DNA of 64,000 bases, taken from contig DATNIT010000313.1 in NCBI GenBank assembly GCA_035604335.1, positions 36,120-100,119 on the forward strand. Reading direction: 5' to 3'. The notes below the pieces were generated by a model. The model was not told the origin of the DNA. It was given only the letters and a program-made list of their open reading frames with translations, and ran no database searches. The translations under genes were made by a program, and so were the position numbers. Shown here one piece after another: positions 42,635-51,107 of this stretch. This stretch comes from DASZHJ01 sp035604335 (GTDB lineage: Bacteria > Pseudomonadota > Alphaproteobacteria > ATCC43930 > CGMCC-115725). Positions within the stretch are counted from its first letter, which is position 1. Each line of letters begins with the position of its first letter.

Positions 42635-43933
42635 GTGAGCACCGACGCGGTGGCGGTCACGGGCTTCGCGGTGCTGTTCCTCCTGATGCTGCTGCGCGTG
42701 CCCGTCGGCATGGCGATGGGGCTCGTGGGTGTCACCGGCTACAGCTATCTCGTGGGCGCCGGACCCGCGCTCAAGCTCGTGGGCCAGACCTCCATGCGCA
42801 CGGTGACGGACTATACCTTCGGGGTCATCCCGATGTTCCTCCTGATGGGCGCTTTCGTCTCGGCCTCCGGCATAAGCCGAGAGCTGTTCCGGGCCGCGAA
42901 TACGGTGGTGGGGCACCTCAAAGGCGGGCTCGGCATCGCCACCATCGTGGCCTGCGGCGGATTCGCCGCGATCTCCGGCTCCTCGGTCGCGACAGCGGCT
43001 ACCTTCTCCACTGTCGCCTACCCCGAGATGCGCCGCTACGGCTACGCACAGTCCTTCGCAACCGGCGTGATCGCGGCCGGCGGCACGCTCGGCGCGATGC
43101 TGCCGCCCTCCACGGTGTTGGCGGTCTACGGCATCATTACTCAGCAGGACATCGGCAAGCTGTTCGTGGCGGGCGTGCTGCCGGGCCTTCTCGCGATGCT
43201 GATGTATGTAACCACCGTCGCGATCATCGGCAGGGTTCGGCCGGGCTTCTTGCCCGCGGGGCGCCCGAGCACGTGGCACGAGCGCGCGCGAGGCATTGGC
43301 GACGTCTGGGCGCCGCTGCTGCTGTTCGCCTTCGTGATCGGCGGCCTCTATGGCGGCCTCTTCACGCCCACCGAAGCCGGCGGCATGGGTGCCGGCGGCG
43401 CTTTCGTCCTGGGGGTCGCGCGCCGCCGGCTCTCCGGCGCCGACATCCGCGCCTCGCTCCTGCAAGCGACGCGCACGGCGGCCGCGGTCTTCACCGTGCT
43501 GATCGGCGCGCTGCTGTTCGGATATTTCCTGACGATCACCGAGACGCCGCAGAAGGTCACCCTGTTCCTGACCGGCCTCGGTCTCGGGCGCTACGGCGTG
43601 CTGGCGCTTATCATGGTGATGTACCTGGTGCTCGGCTGCCTGATGGACGCCATGGCCATGATCATCCTGACCGTGCCGATCATCTTCCCCGTGATCACCG
43701 CGCTGGGGTTCGATCCGATCTGGTTCGGCGTTATCATCGTCATGACCGTCGAGCTCGGGCTGATACACCCGCCGGTCGGCATGAACGTTTTCGTGATCAA
43801 GAGCGTGGTGAAGGACGTGAGCTTCACCACGATCTTTCTCGGCGTCATTCCCTTCGTGATCACCGATATCGTGCGCCTGGTGATCCTGATCGGCTTCCCC
43901 GCAATCGCGACCTTCTTGCCGGGGCGGATGTGA
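42635..43933 (+). CDS. TRAP transporter large permease (DctM type)
   Basis: A 432-aa DctM-type permease with about twelve spans, the sodium-coupled transport subunit. Marks are LLMLLRVPVGMAMGLVGVTG (about 16-35), GFAAISGSSVATAATFSTVA (about 108-127), VIAAGGTLGAMLPPSTVLAV (about 146-165) and ELGLIHPPVGMNVFVIKSV (about 371-389). GTG 42635. A hairpin follows the stop. Confidence 0.94.
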   Translation: MSTDAVAVTGFAVLFLLMLLRVPVGMAMGLVGVTGYSYLVGAGPALKLVGQTSMRTVTDYTFGVIPMFLLMGAFVSASGISRELFRAANTVVGHLKGGLGIATIVACGGFAAISGSSVATAATFSTVAYPEMRRYGYAQSFATGVIAAGGTLGAMLPPSTVLAVYGIITQQDIGKLFVAGVLPGLLAMLMYVTTVAIIGRVRPGFLPAGRPSTWHERARGIGDVWAPLLLFAFVIGGLYGGLFTPTEAGGMGAGGAFVLGVARRRLSGADIRASLLQATRTAAAVFTVLIGALLFGYFLTITETPQKVTLFLTGLGLGRYGVLALIMVMYLVLGCLMDAMAMIILTVPIIFPVITALGFDPIWFGVIIVMTVELGLIHPPVGMNVFVIKSVVKDVSFTTIFLGVIPFVITDIVRLVILIGFPAIATFLPGRM

Positions 43934-43936
43934 GAA

Positions 43937-43965
43937 GCGGTCCGCCGGTTTCGCCGACGGACCGC
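43937..43965. terminator. bidirectional terminator-like hairpin
   Basis: GCGGTCCG (43937-43944) pairs perfectly with CGGACCGC (43958-43965) across a 13-base loop that can pair further. CTTCTCTT follows on the plus strand and CTTCTC precedes it on the minus strand reading. It lies between the convergent stops of the TRAP permease and the binding-protein gene. Confidence 0.6.
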
Positions 43966-43980
43966 CTTCTCTTCAGAGCC

Positions 43981-45576
43981 TCACGCAAACCACCAACGCT
44001 CGGCGATCTTGAGGCCGTCGCATTCCCAGTTCGCGGCGACCTGGTTATGCGCCAGCTTCTTGGAGCCGGCTTCGACGTAGTTGTTGAACACCAGCACGAT
44101 GGCGCCGCAGTCGTCGTGGATCAGCTGCTGGCACTCGGCATACATGGCGGCACGCTTCTTGTCGTCGGTCTCGCTACGCGCCTGGACCAGCAGGTCGTTG
44201 AACTTGGGATTGGCCCATTTGGTCTCGTTCCAGGCCGCGCCCTTGGCGTAGACCACGGTCAACATCCAGTCCACGGTCGGCCTACCGCTCCAGTAGCCGG
44301 CGATCCACGCCTTCTTGAGCCACACGTTGTCCCAGTAGCCGTCGTTGGGCTCGCGAATGATGTTGAGATCGATCCCTGCGGCCTTGGCGTGCTGTTGATA
44401 GAGCACCGCCGCGTCGACGGCACCGTTGAACGCGGCATCGGCCACCGAGAGATCGACCTTGAGGTTCGGCATGCCCGCCTTCTTGAGGAGGGATTTCGCC
44501 TTCTCGGGGTCGTAGGTGTATTTCGGCTTGGGATCGATCGCGAACTTGACCGAGGGCGCGATCGGATTGTCGTTTCCGGGCACCGCGTGGCCGAGGAATA
44601 CCTTCTTGGCGATCTCCTCGCGGTTGATCGCCCATTTGAGCGCATTGCGGACGTCCGCGTTGTCGAAAGGCTTCTGCGTCACATCCATCGGGAACACGTA
44701 GTGACCGTAGCCCGTGACCTCGGAGATCTCGACGTTCGTGTTCTTCTTGAGCAGGTTCAGCGTCTTGAGATCGCAGCGGCTCATCCAGTGGATCTCGCCG
44801 GTGGTGAGCGCGTTGGTGCGCGCGCCGACATCGGCGATGGTCAGGAACTCCACCTCGTCGAAATAGGGCTTGCCGGACTTATGATAGTTGGCGTTGCGCT
44901 TGAGCTTGGCACGCACGCCGGGCTCCCACGACACGAACGTGAAAGGACCCGTGCGCACATTCGATTGCCAGTCCGCGGAGCCATCGGGCTTCGCCGGCAT
45001 GATCGGAATATGATAGTCGCTGGCGATATAGGGGAAGTCGGCGTTGCCGCCGCTCAGAGTGAACACCACCGTGTCCTTGCCGTCGGCCTTGATGTCGGTG
45101 ATCGCCGCCAGCACCGACTTCACCGCCGATTTCGAATCCTTGCCCATGTGATGGCGGTAGGACGCGATTATGTCGTCGGGGGTCAGGTTCTTGCCATCGT
45201 GGAAGGTCACGCCCTTGCGGAGCTTGAACACCCACTTCTTCGCGCCGTCCCCAGGCTCCATGCTCTCGACGAGGTCGGGCGTGATGTTGCCCTTGGCGTC
45301 CACCTCGGTAAGGCCGTTCGACATCGAGCCCCAGAAGGGCACCTGCGTCGCCGTATCCGGGAAAGCCGCGGGATCGCCGGTGTCGGTCGTGGCGCCATGG
45401 GCAAGGCCGAACTTGGCGGACCCACCCTTCTTTGGCGTAGCGGCCACGCCCGCGCCGCTCAGCATTGTGGTGGCGAGCGATGCGGTGACGCCGAGGGCCG
45501 CCGCCCGGCCCATGAACTCGCGCCGGGAAATTCGTCCCTTCGTGATCTGCTGCAGCCAGTATTCGAGTTCCGTCAT
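43981..45576 (-). CDS. peptide/opine-type ABC substrate-binding protein with Tat-type signal, no linked permeases
   Basis: A 531-aa periplasmic binding protein of SBP family 5 (dipeptide, oligopeptide, nickel or opine ligands). The N terminus carries a twin-arginine motif ISRREFMGRAAALGVTASLA (about 16-35), so export may be in folded form. Core marks are MEPGDGAKKWVFKLRKGVTF (about 106-125), HDGKNLTPDDI and RTGPFTFVSWEPG. GGGAGGTAACA precedes ATG 45576. No permease or ATPase gene is adjacent, so it must share a transporter encoded elsewhere or act alone. Ligand unknown. Confidence 0.92.
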   Translation of the reverse strand: MTELEYWLQQITKGRISRREFMGRAAALGVTASLATTMLSGAGVAATPKKGGSAKFGLAHGATTDTGDPAAFPDTATQVPFWGSMSNGLTEVDAKGNITPDLVESMEPGDGAKKWVFKLRKGVTFHDGKNLTPDDIIASYRHHMGKDSKSAVKSVLAAITDIKADGKDTVVFTLSGGNADFPYIASDYHIPIMPAKPDGSADWQSNVRTGPFTFVSWEPGVRAKLKRNANYHKSGKPYFDEVEFLTIADVGARTNALTTGEIHWMSRCDLKTLNLLKKNTNVEISEVTGYGHYVFPMDVTQKPFDNADVRNALKWAINREEIAKKVFLGHAVPGNDNPIAPSVKFAIDPKPKYTYDPEKAKSLLKKAGMPNLKVDLSVADAAFNGAVDAAVLYQQHAKAAGIDLNIIREPNDGYWDNVWLKKAWIAGYWSGRPTVDWMLTVVYAKGAAWNETKWANPKFNDLLVQARSETDDKKRAAMYAECQQLIHDDCGAIVLVFNNYVEAGSKKLAHNQVAANWECDGLKIAERWWFA

Positions 45577-45745
45577 TGTTACCTCCCTGTAGCTCTGACT
45601 CCCAGATATACAAGGTTAGCACGCGAAGCCGCGAGTCTTCCTACGAAATTCGCGGGGGTTCGGACCCCAATCCGCTTGCTGGCCCGGCCGATGATCGCGC
45701 ATCCTGCCGCCTAGCCACGGCGGAGCGGAAGGACAAGGCCAAGCC

Positions 45746-46555
45746 ATGAGCGACGCACTGCTCGAGACCAAGATCGACGGCCGGGTGGGCCTGCTCACCT
45801 TCAATCGTGCCGGCGTGCTCAACGCCTTCAATGCCGCGCTCGTCGGCGAGGTCGAGCGCGCGCTCGCCGCCTTTGCATGCGATCCGGCCATTCACGCCAT
45901 CGTCGTCAACGGCAACGGCCGGGCATTCTCGGCGGGGTTCGACCTCAAGGAATCGGCGGCGAAAGGCGCGCTCAGCGTCGAGCAATGGCGCGCGGTGATC
46001 GAGACCGATTTCGACTTCATCATCCAGTTCTGGGATTGCCCGAAGCCGACCATCGCGGCCGTGCACGGCTACTGCCTGGCCGGCGCCTTCGAGCTCGCGC
46101 TCGCCTGCGACATCACCGTGGCCGCAGCCGGCACCTGGTTCGGCGAGCCGGAAGTCCGCTTCGGCTCCGGGATCGTCGCGATGCTGCTGCCCTGGATCAC
46201 CGGCCCCAAGCAGGCGAAGGAGCTGCTGCTCACCGGCAACGACCGCATCAGTGCCGAGCGGGCGCTGGAGATCGGCATCGTCAATCGTGTCGTGCCCGAT
46301 GGCCAGCAGCTCGAGCAGGCCATGGAGATCGCGCGCGCGATCGCGGCCGCGGCGCCCGCCTCGGTCCGGATGACCAAGCGAGCCATCAACCGCAGCTACG
46401 AGATCATGGGTATGCGCCAGGCGCTGCTCGCGGCGGTCGAGACCGATATCTTGATCGAGAGCAGCGGCGGGCCCGAGCGCGCCGAGTTCAACCGCATTCG
46501 CAAGGAGCAAGGCCTCAAGGCCGCGCTGGCCTGGCGCGACGCTCGGTTCACGTGA
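45746..46555 (+). CDS. enoyl-CoA hydratase
   Basis: A 269-aa crotonase-family enzyme with both catalytic glutamates in place: GYCLAGAFELALACD (about 104-118) and FGEPEVRFGSGIV (about 132-144). The oxyanion segment GNGRAFSAGFDLKESA (about 57-72) is intact. It should hydrate trans-2-enoyl-CoA or act as a near relative. AAGGACAAGGCCAAGCC precedes ATG 45746. The genes after it encode an ADP-forming acyl-CoA synthetase and an acyl-CoA dehydrogenase, so the three likely act on one acid: activation, dehydrogenation, hydration. Confidence 0.92.
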   Translation: MSDALLETKIDGRVGLLTFNRAGVLNAFNAALVGEVERALAAFACDPAIHAIVVNGNGRAFSAGFDLKESAAKGALSVEQWRAVIETDFDFIIQFWDCPKPTIAAVHGYCLAGAFELALACDITVAAAGTWFGEPEVRFGSGIVAMLLPWITGPKQAKELLLTGNDRISAERALEIGIVNRVVPDGQQLEQAMEIARAIAAAAPASVRMTKRAINRSYEIMGMRQALLAAVETDILIESSGGPERAEFNRIRKEQGLKAALAWRDARFT

Positions 46556-46580
46556 GCTCTCAAGGCTCGGAGATCCGCTG

Positions 46581-48653
46581 GTGAGCGAGCATCCGCTTTC
46601 GCCGCTGCTGGCGCCGCGCTCGATCGCCTTCGTCGGCGCGAGCCCGCGGCCCGACACGCCTGGCAACGACATGCTGAAGATGATCGCGCTGTCGAGCTTC
46701 ACGGGCGCGATCTACCCGATTAACCCGAACTATCGCGAGATCGAGGGGCGGCGTTGCTATGCGAGCTTCGCCGATCTGCCGGATCCGGTCGATCTGGCCG
46801 TGCTTGGCGTCGCCAATGCGCGCCTCGAACCCGCGCTCGCCGAGGCGATCCGCCACCGCGCCCGCGCTGCCGTGATCTTCGCGAGTTGCTACCTCGAGAA
46901 TGACACGGCCCCGCCCCTGACCGAGCGCATCGCCGCGCTTGCCCGCGCCGCCAACATGCCGATCTGCGGCGGCAACGGCATGGGCTTCTACAACGACGAG
47001 GACGGGGTCTGGGCCGCCGGCTTCGCCAATCTTCGCCAGCGGCGGCCGGGCGGCATCGCCTTCATCTCGCATGCGGGCTCCGTGTTCGGTGCCTTCGCCC
47101 ACAACGATCCGCGCTTCCGGTTCAATCTGGTGATCTCGGCGGGCCAGGAGCTCGTGACCACGGCCGCCGAGTACCTCGACTACGCGCTCGAGAAGGACTC
47201 GACAAAGGTGGTGGGTCTTTTCCTCGAGACGGTGCGCGCGCCCGAGCGCTTCGCGGCGGCGCTTGCCCGAGCAGCAGAGCGCGGCATTCCCATCGTCGTC
47301 CTCAAGGCCGGCCGGACCGAGGCGAGCGCCGCGCTGGCGCTTAGCCACTCCGGCGCCATCGCCGGCAACGACGCCGCCTACGAGGCGCTCTTCGATCGCT
47401 TCGGCGTGACGCGCGTCGATACGCTCGACGAGCTGGCGGCGACTCTGCTGCTCTTCGCGCAGGGACGGCCGGCTGCGCCGGGCGGGCTCGCGGTGATCCA
47501 GGATTCCGGCGGGGAGCGCGAGATGGTGATCGACCTCGCGGCCGCGCACAATGTGCCGTTCGCCAAGATCGCCCCGCCCACGGTGACGCGGCTTAGGGAG
47601 CGGCTGGAATACGGGCTGGAGCCGGTCAATCCGCTCGATGCCTGGGGCACCGGGCGTGATTTCGTCGACATCTTTTCCGATTGCTTCTCCGCGCTGATCG
47701 ACGATCCCGATACCGGGCTCGGGATCTTCTTCAACGATCTCCGCGACGGATTTTATATCCACGACGGCTTCGCCGAGGCGGCGCTGCGCGCCCGAGCTCG
47801 GACCTCGAAGCCTGTGGCCTATGCCGCCAATTTCAGCGCCGTGCGGCACGACAAGATCGCGCTGCGCTTGAGCGAGGCCGGCGTGCCCGTGCTCGACGGC
47901 ACGGTTCCAGCGCTGTTGGCAGCCCGGCATCTGCTGGCCCGCCGGGACTTCCGCACGCGCGCAGCGGATCCCACGCCTGCGGTAAAGGCCAAACGCGACT
48001 GGCGCGTGCGCCTTGCCGAGGGTCCGCTCGATGAGAACGATGCGCTCACCTTGCTCGCGGACTACGGAATCCCCACGCTTGCCGCCCGCATCGTCGTAAC
48101 ACAGGAAGCGGCCGCGTCCGCGGCGCGCGAGATCGGATTCCCCGCGGTGTGCAAGACGGCGATGCCGGACATCCACCACAAGACCGAGCGGCGTGGCGTG
48201 AAGCTCGGCCTCGCCGACGAGGCCGCGGTCCGCGCAGCTTACACCGATCTTGCCGAGCGCCTCGGGCCGCGGGTGCTGGTCACCCGGATGGCCGAGCCGG
48301 GCGTCGAGCTGGCTCTCGGTCTGATCAACGATCCGCAATTCGGCCCGGTGGTCATGGTCGGCGCCGGTGGCGTGCTGGTGGAGCTGATGCGCGATGCGCG
48401 CTACGGGCTCGCGCCTTTCGGGCCGGCGACGGCACGGCGGCTCCTCGATGGGCTCGCGATCCGGAAATTGCTCGATGGCGCACGCGGCGCGCCACCCGCC
48501 GATATCGATGCCGCGGCACTCGCCATCGCGCGGTTCTCTGTCCTCGCCGCAGACCTCGCCGACGTCATCGGCGAGTGCGACGTCAATCCGGTCATCGTAG
48601 GACCGAGCGGCACCGTGGCGGTGGACGCGCTGATCATTCCGAAGAAAGCCTGA
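46581..48653 (+). CDS. acetate--CoA ligase family protein (ADP-forming type), second copy
   Basis: A 690-aa fused synthetase with CoA-binding domain (APRSIAFVGASPRPDTPGND, about 11-30), two CoA-ligase-like domains with LSHSGAIAGND (about 254-264, likely phospho-His) and a C-terminal ATP-grasp domain (LLADYGIPTLAARIV, GFPAVCKTAMPDIHHKTERR). A middle block, ISHAGSVFGAF, replaces the common SQSG, and CGGNGMGFYND resembles the long-branch members of the family, so substrate may differ from the copy at 19.5-21.6 kb. GTG 46581 is the start, 25 bases after the hydratase stop; the dehydrogenase ATG follows after 3 bases. Confidence 0.9.
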   Translation: MSEHPLSPLLAPRSIAFVGASPRPDTPGNDMLKMIALSSFTGAIYPINPNYREIEGRRCYASFADLPDPVDLAVLGVANARLEPALAEAIRHRARAAVIFASCYLENDTAPPLTERIAALARAANMPICGGNGMGFYNDEDGVWAAGFANLRQRRPGGIAFISHAGSVFGAFAHNDPRFRFNLVISAGQELVTTAAEYLDYALEKDSTKVVGLFLETVRAPERFAAALARAAERGIPIVVLKAGRTEASAALALSHSGAIAGNDAAYEALFDRFGVTRVDTLDELAATLLLFAQGRPAAPGGLAVIQDSGGEREMVIDLAAAHNVPFAKIAPPTVTRLRERLEYGLEPVNPLDAWGTGRDFVDIFSDCFSALIDDPDTGLGIFFNDLRDGFYIHDGFAEAALRARARTSKPVAYAANFSAVRHDKIALRLSEAGVPVLDGTVPALLAARHLLARRDFRTRAADPTPAVKAKRDWRVRLAEGPLDENDALTLLADYGIPTLAARIVVTQEAAASAAREIGFPAVCKTAMPDIHHKTERRGVKLGLADEAAVRAAYTDLAERLGPRVLVTRMAEPGVELALGLINDPQFGPVVMVGAGGVLVELMRDARYGLAPFGPATARRLLDGLAIRKLLDGARGAPPADIDAAALAIARFSVLAADLADVIGECDVNPVIVGPSGTVAVDALIIPKKA

Positions 48654-48656
48654 CTC

Positions 48657-49826
48657 ATGGACCTCACTATCCCGGAAGCCGACCTGACGCTGAAACGCAA
48701 GGCGAAGGAGTTCGCGGAAACCTGGCTCTTCCCGCATGAGGAGGAACTGGAGCTCCAAGGCCATCTGCCGCCCGAGACCTTGGCGCGGCTGCGCCGTGCC
48801 GTCGTCGAGCATGGCCTAAGCGGGATCAACCATTCGCGCGAGAATGGAGGCCAAGGGCTCACGATCTTCCAGCAGATGCTGGTGAGCGAGGAGCTCGGCA
48901 AGGCGACCGGCGCGCTCTGGGCCATCGTCTGGCATCCCGCCTATCCCCTGCGCTTCGGCACGGAGGCGCAGAAGCGCGACTATCTCATTCCGAGCTGTCA
49001 GGGCAAGCGGCGCGGCGCCTTCGCGATCACGGAGCCCGGCGCGGGCTCCGATCCGCGCTTGGTGCAGACCCGCGCCGACCTCCGAAACGGCAAATATTAT
49101 CTCTCCGGCGAGAAGTGGTTCGTCACCACCGGCGACTACGCCGACTATCTCATCGTCCACGCGCACGTCGACGGCGATCCCGCGAAGCCCACGCTGTTCC
49201 TGGTCGACAAGGATCGTCCGGGCGTGCGCGTCAAGCGCATCCCGAAATTCATGCACACCTACGTCTTCGAGCATCCGGAGTTCGTGTTCGAGAACGTCGA
49301 GCTCGGCGAGGACAAGGTGCTGGGCAAGGTCGGCGAGGGCTTCGAGCTCACCAAGGACTGGTTCGTCGAGGCGCGCCTTCAGATCGCCGCCAATTGCCTC
49401 GGCGCCGCGATCCGCGCGGCGGAGATCGCCAACAAATACGCGGGCGAGCGCGTGCAGTTCGGCCGTCCCATCCGCGATTTCCAGGCGATCGAGTTCATGC
49501 TGGCGGACATGGCGGTGGAGATCATGGCGACCAAGAGCCTGGTCTATCGCGTCGGCTGGGAGATCGACCGCGGCGGCGACCGCAAGCTCATCCACGCGCG
49601 CGCGAGCGCGATCAAGTTGCAGGCCTCGGAGATGGCGGGCCGCGTCGTCGACAAGGCGCTGCAGATCCTCGGCGGCCGCGGCTATATGCGCGAGAACCCG
49701 GTCGAGCGGCTCTATCGCGATATCCGCGTCGACCGTATCTGGGAAGGCACCTCGGAGATCCAACGCGCGATCATCGGCGGCCAGATCAAGAAGCGCGGCC
49801 TCGGACCCTACGTGGAGTGGGTCTGA
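48657..49826 (+). CDS. acyl-CoA dehydrogenase
   Basis: A 389-aa flavin-dependent acyl-CoA dehydrogenase. The FAD and substrate segment FAITEPGAGSDPR (about 122-134), a middle KWFVTTGDYADY (about 155-166), VQFGRPIRDFQAIEF (about 263-277), and the catalytic Glu region WEGTSEIQRAIIG (about 361-373) are all present. It makes the double bond that the linked enoyl-CoA hydratase would hydrate. It needs an electron-transfer flavoprotein encoded elsewhere. Last gene of the three-gene run; the TetR gene begins 146 bases later. Confidence 0.94.
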   Translation: MDLTIPEADLTLKRKAKEFAETWLFPHEEELELQGHLPPETLARLRRAVVEHGLSGINHSRENGGQGLTIFQQMLVSEELGKATGALWAIVWHPAYPLRFGTEAQKRDYLIPSCQGKRRGAFAITEPGAGSDPRLVQTRADLRNGKYYLSGEKWFVTTGDYADYLIVHAHVDGDPAKPTLFLVDKDRPGVRVKRIPKFMHTYVFEHPEFVFENVELGEDKVLGKVGEGFELTKDWFVEARLQIAANCLGAAIRAAEIANKYAGERVQFGRPIRDFQAIEFMLADMAVEIMATKSLVYRVGWEIDRGGDRKLIHARASAIKLQASEMAGRVVDKALQILGGRGYMRENPVERLYRDIRVDRIWEGTSEIQRAIIGGQIKKRGLGPYVEWV

Positions 49827-49942
49827 GCCGGCCCAGCTCGGTCGGTCCGACAACCTCTCTGACCTGCTTTCGCGGGCAATCCGGAGCGCTTTGGGTTTCC
49901 AGGCGCCCGTGCCTAGGCTTTCGCTGTCGCGAGACCGTCACA

Positions 49943-49970
49943 TTGACAAGGGGCCGGATTGGTCGATCAT
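49943..49970 (+). promoter_or_regulatory. predicted promoter of the tetR gene
   Basis: A perfect TTGACA -35 (49943-49948), 16-base spacer and GATCAT -10 (49965-49970, four of six). Transcription would start near 49977, inside the first 16-bp palindrome, so bound repressor should block it. Confidence 0.5.
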
Positions 49971-49986
49971 GAATGAATGTTCATTT
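49971..49986. promoter_or_regulatory. TetR-type operator, site 1
   Basis: GAATGAATGTTCATTT, with perfect AATGAA/TTCATT arms around TG. It matches site 2 (50597-50612) at 14 of 16 positions, touches the predicted -10 on its left, and covers the ATG that opens the longest tetR frame. Confidence 0.65.
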
Positions 49987-50566
49987 AGAGCACGTGCCAG
50001 TGGCCCAATCGACCGACACCAAGACGGCGATCGAGCAGGCCGCGTTGCGGCTGTTCGTCGAGCGCGGCATTGCCGAGACCTCGATCAAGGAGGTCGCCCG
50101 CGCTGCGAAGGTTTCGCAGGGCGCCATGTACAACCACTACACCAGCAAGGACGAGTTGGCTTGGCAGCTGTTCGCGAAGAATTACTCCGAGATGGGCCAT
50201 GCGCTTCGACACCGGGCGCAGGAGCACCGCGACCTGGAGGCACAGTTCAGGGCCATGGTGCACTATGTTTTCAAGCGGTTCGAAGAGGACTGGCTGATCG
50301 TCACCTATGTCTTCTTCGCACGGCACCATCATTTGCGGCGCGTCACCCGCAGGATGGGAAATCCCTATTTAGCCTTCCGGAACGTGATCTCGCGCGCCAT
50401 GATGCGGCGCCAGATCCCTCGGCAAGATCTCGACCTCGCGGCATCGCTCGTCATCGGCGCCCTCATTCAAGTCATCGACACGCGCATCCTCGGCCGTATC
50501 TCCAGCGATCTGCCGGGGCAGGCGGACCACGTGGCGCGTGCTCTGGTCGGACTGCTCGGAGCCTGA
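49973..50566 (+). CDS. TetR-family transcriptional regulator
   Basis: A 197-aa TetR repressor. The helix-turn-helix lies in TSIKEVARAAKVSQGAMYNH (about 38-57) after AIEQAALRLFVERG; the rest is the helical ligand-binding and dimer domain with no recognised ligand pocket. The longest frame starts at ATG 49973, but this codon is inside the palindrome and upstream of the predicted transcription start. GTG 49994 or GTG 50000 (weak TAGAG ahead) may be the true start, giving 188-190 aa. Two matching palindromes imply control of itself and of the genes after it. The fatty acid enzymes just upstream make an acyl-CoA ligand a fair guess. Confidence 0.9.
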   Translation: MNVHLEHVPVAQSTDTKTAIEQAALRLFVERGIAETSIKEVARAAKVSQGAMYNHYTSKDELAWQLFAKNYSEMGHALRHRAQEHRDLEAQFRAMVHYVFKRFEEDWLIVTYVFFARHHHLRRVTRRMGNPYLAFRNVISRAMMRRQIPRQDLDLAASLVIGALIQVIDTRILGRISSDLPGQADHVARALVGLLGA

Positions 50567-50596
50567 TCGTGTAGCACTTCATTTTTCTCTTGGAAT

Positions 50597-50612
50597 GAAT
50601 GAACGTTCATTC
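50597..50612. promoter_or_regulatory. TetR-type operator, site 2
   Basis: GAATGAACGTTCATTC is a perfect 16-bp palindrome. It directly follows TGGAAT (50591-50596, a four-of-six -10 match), the same arrangement as site 1, and ends just before the GGAGGA ribosome site of the next gene. Confidence 0.72.
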
Positions 50613-50626
50613 GACGGAGGAAGAAG

Positions 50627-51073
50627 ATGCCATCATCAATCGACAATCTGCGCGAAGTCGCCCGCCGCTGTAGCGCGGGTGAGCCTCTGCCGGCGAGCCT
50701 CGCGGCTTGGCTCGGCAAATCGCTCGACGAGTTCCTGACGCATCGCCGACGCAGCATCGAGGACGCGCTGGGGCTGGTGTGGCCGCGCGGGGGCGTGCCG
50801 TGGTGGCTCGAGGAAGCGATGCGGAAACGCGACGCGGCGATCCGCGAATTGGCTGAGCGGTTCTATTGCGGCCAAGCGGTATCGCGCCAGGCTGCCGCGA
50901 TCTATCGCGCCGCGCTCCGCTATGCGGGCTCGCGATGGCGCAGCGATCGCGCGGCGGAAGAGCTGCCTCCGGAGCACTGCGGTACGCCCTACGAGTGGCT
51001 GTGGCATGCCTTCAAGTCCGGCGCCGCGATGCCGATCGGCGACCGCCAGCTTCGGCACATCCTGATGCGCTGA
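50627..51073 (+). CDS. unknown protein under the TetR palindrome
   Basis: I do not recognise a family. The 148-aa product has no signal peptide or membrane span and is basic and helical. It has a Trp-rich centre (WPRGGVPWWLEEAMRKRDAA, about 45-64), then AIRELAERFYCGQAVSRQAA and a C-terminal TPYEWLWHAFKSGAAMPIGD segment (about 119-138). Arg/Trp content suggests contact with nucleic acid or with a membrane surface, neither shown. GGAGGAAGAAG precedes ATG 50627. It is the first gene after the perfect TetR palindrome and stands 34 bases before the phosphatidyltransferase gene, so it is probably the lead gene of that operon. Confidence 0.7.
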   Translation: MPSSIDNLREVARRCSAGEPLPASLAAWLGKSLDEFLTHRRRSIEDALGLVWPRGGVPWWLEEAMRKRDAAIRELAERFYCGQAVSRQAAAIYRAALRYAGSRWRSDRAAEELPPEHCGTPYEWLWHAFKSGAAMPIGDRQLRHILMR

Positions 51074-51107
51074 TCGCTGGCCTGAGCGCCTTCCCCGGCA
51101 GCCCGCC

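Noticed and set aside
45655..45668. GGGGT-TCGG-ACCCC stem resembling a tRNA T arm
   Set aside because: The loop is four bases, not seven, and no acceptor or anticodon arm flanks it.
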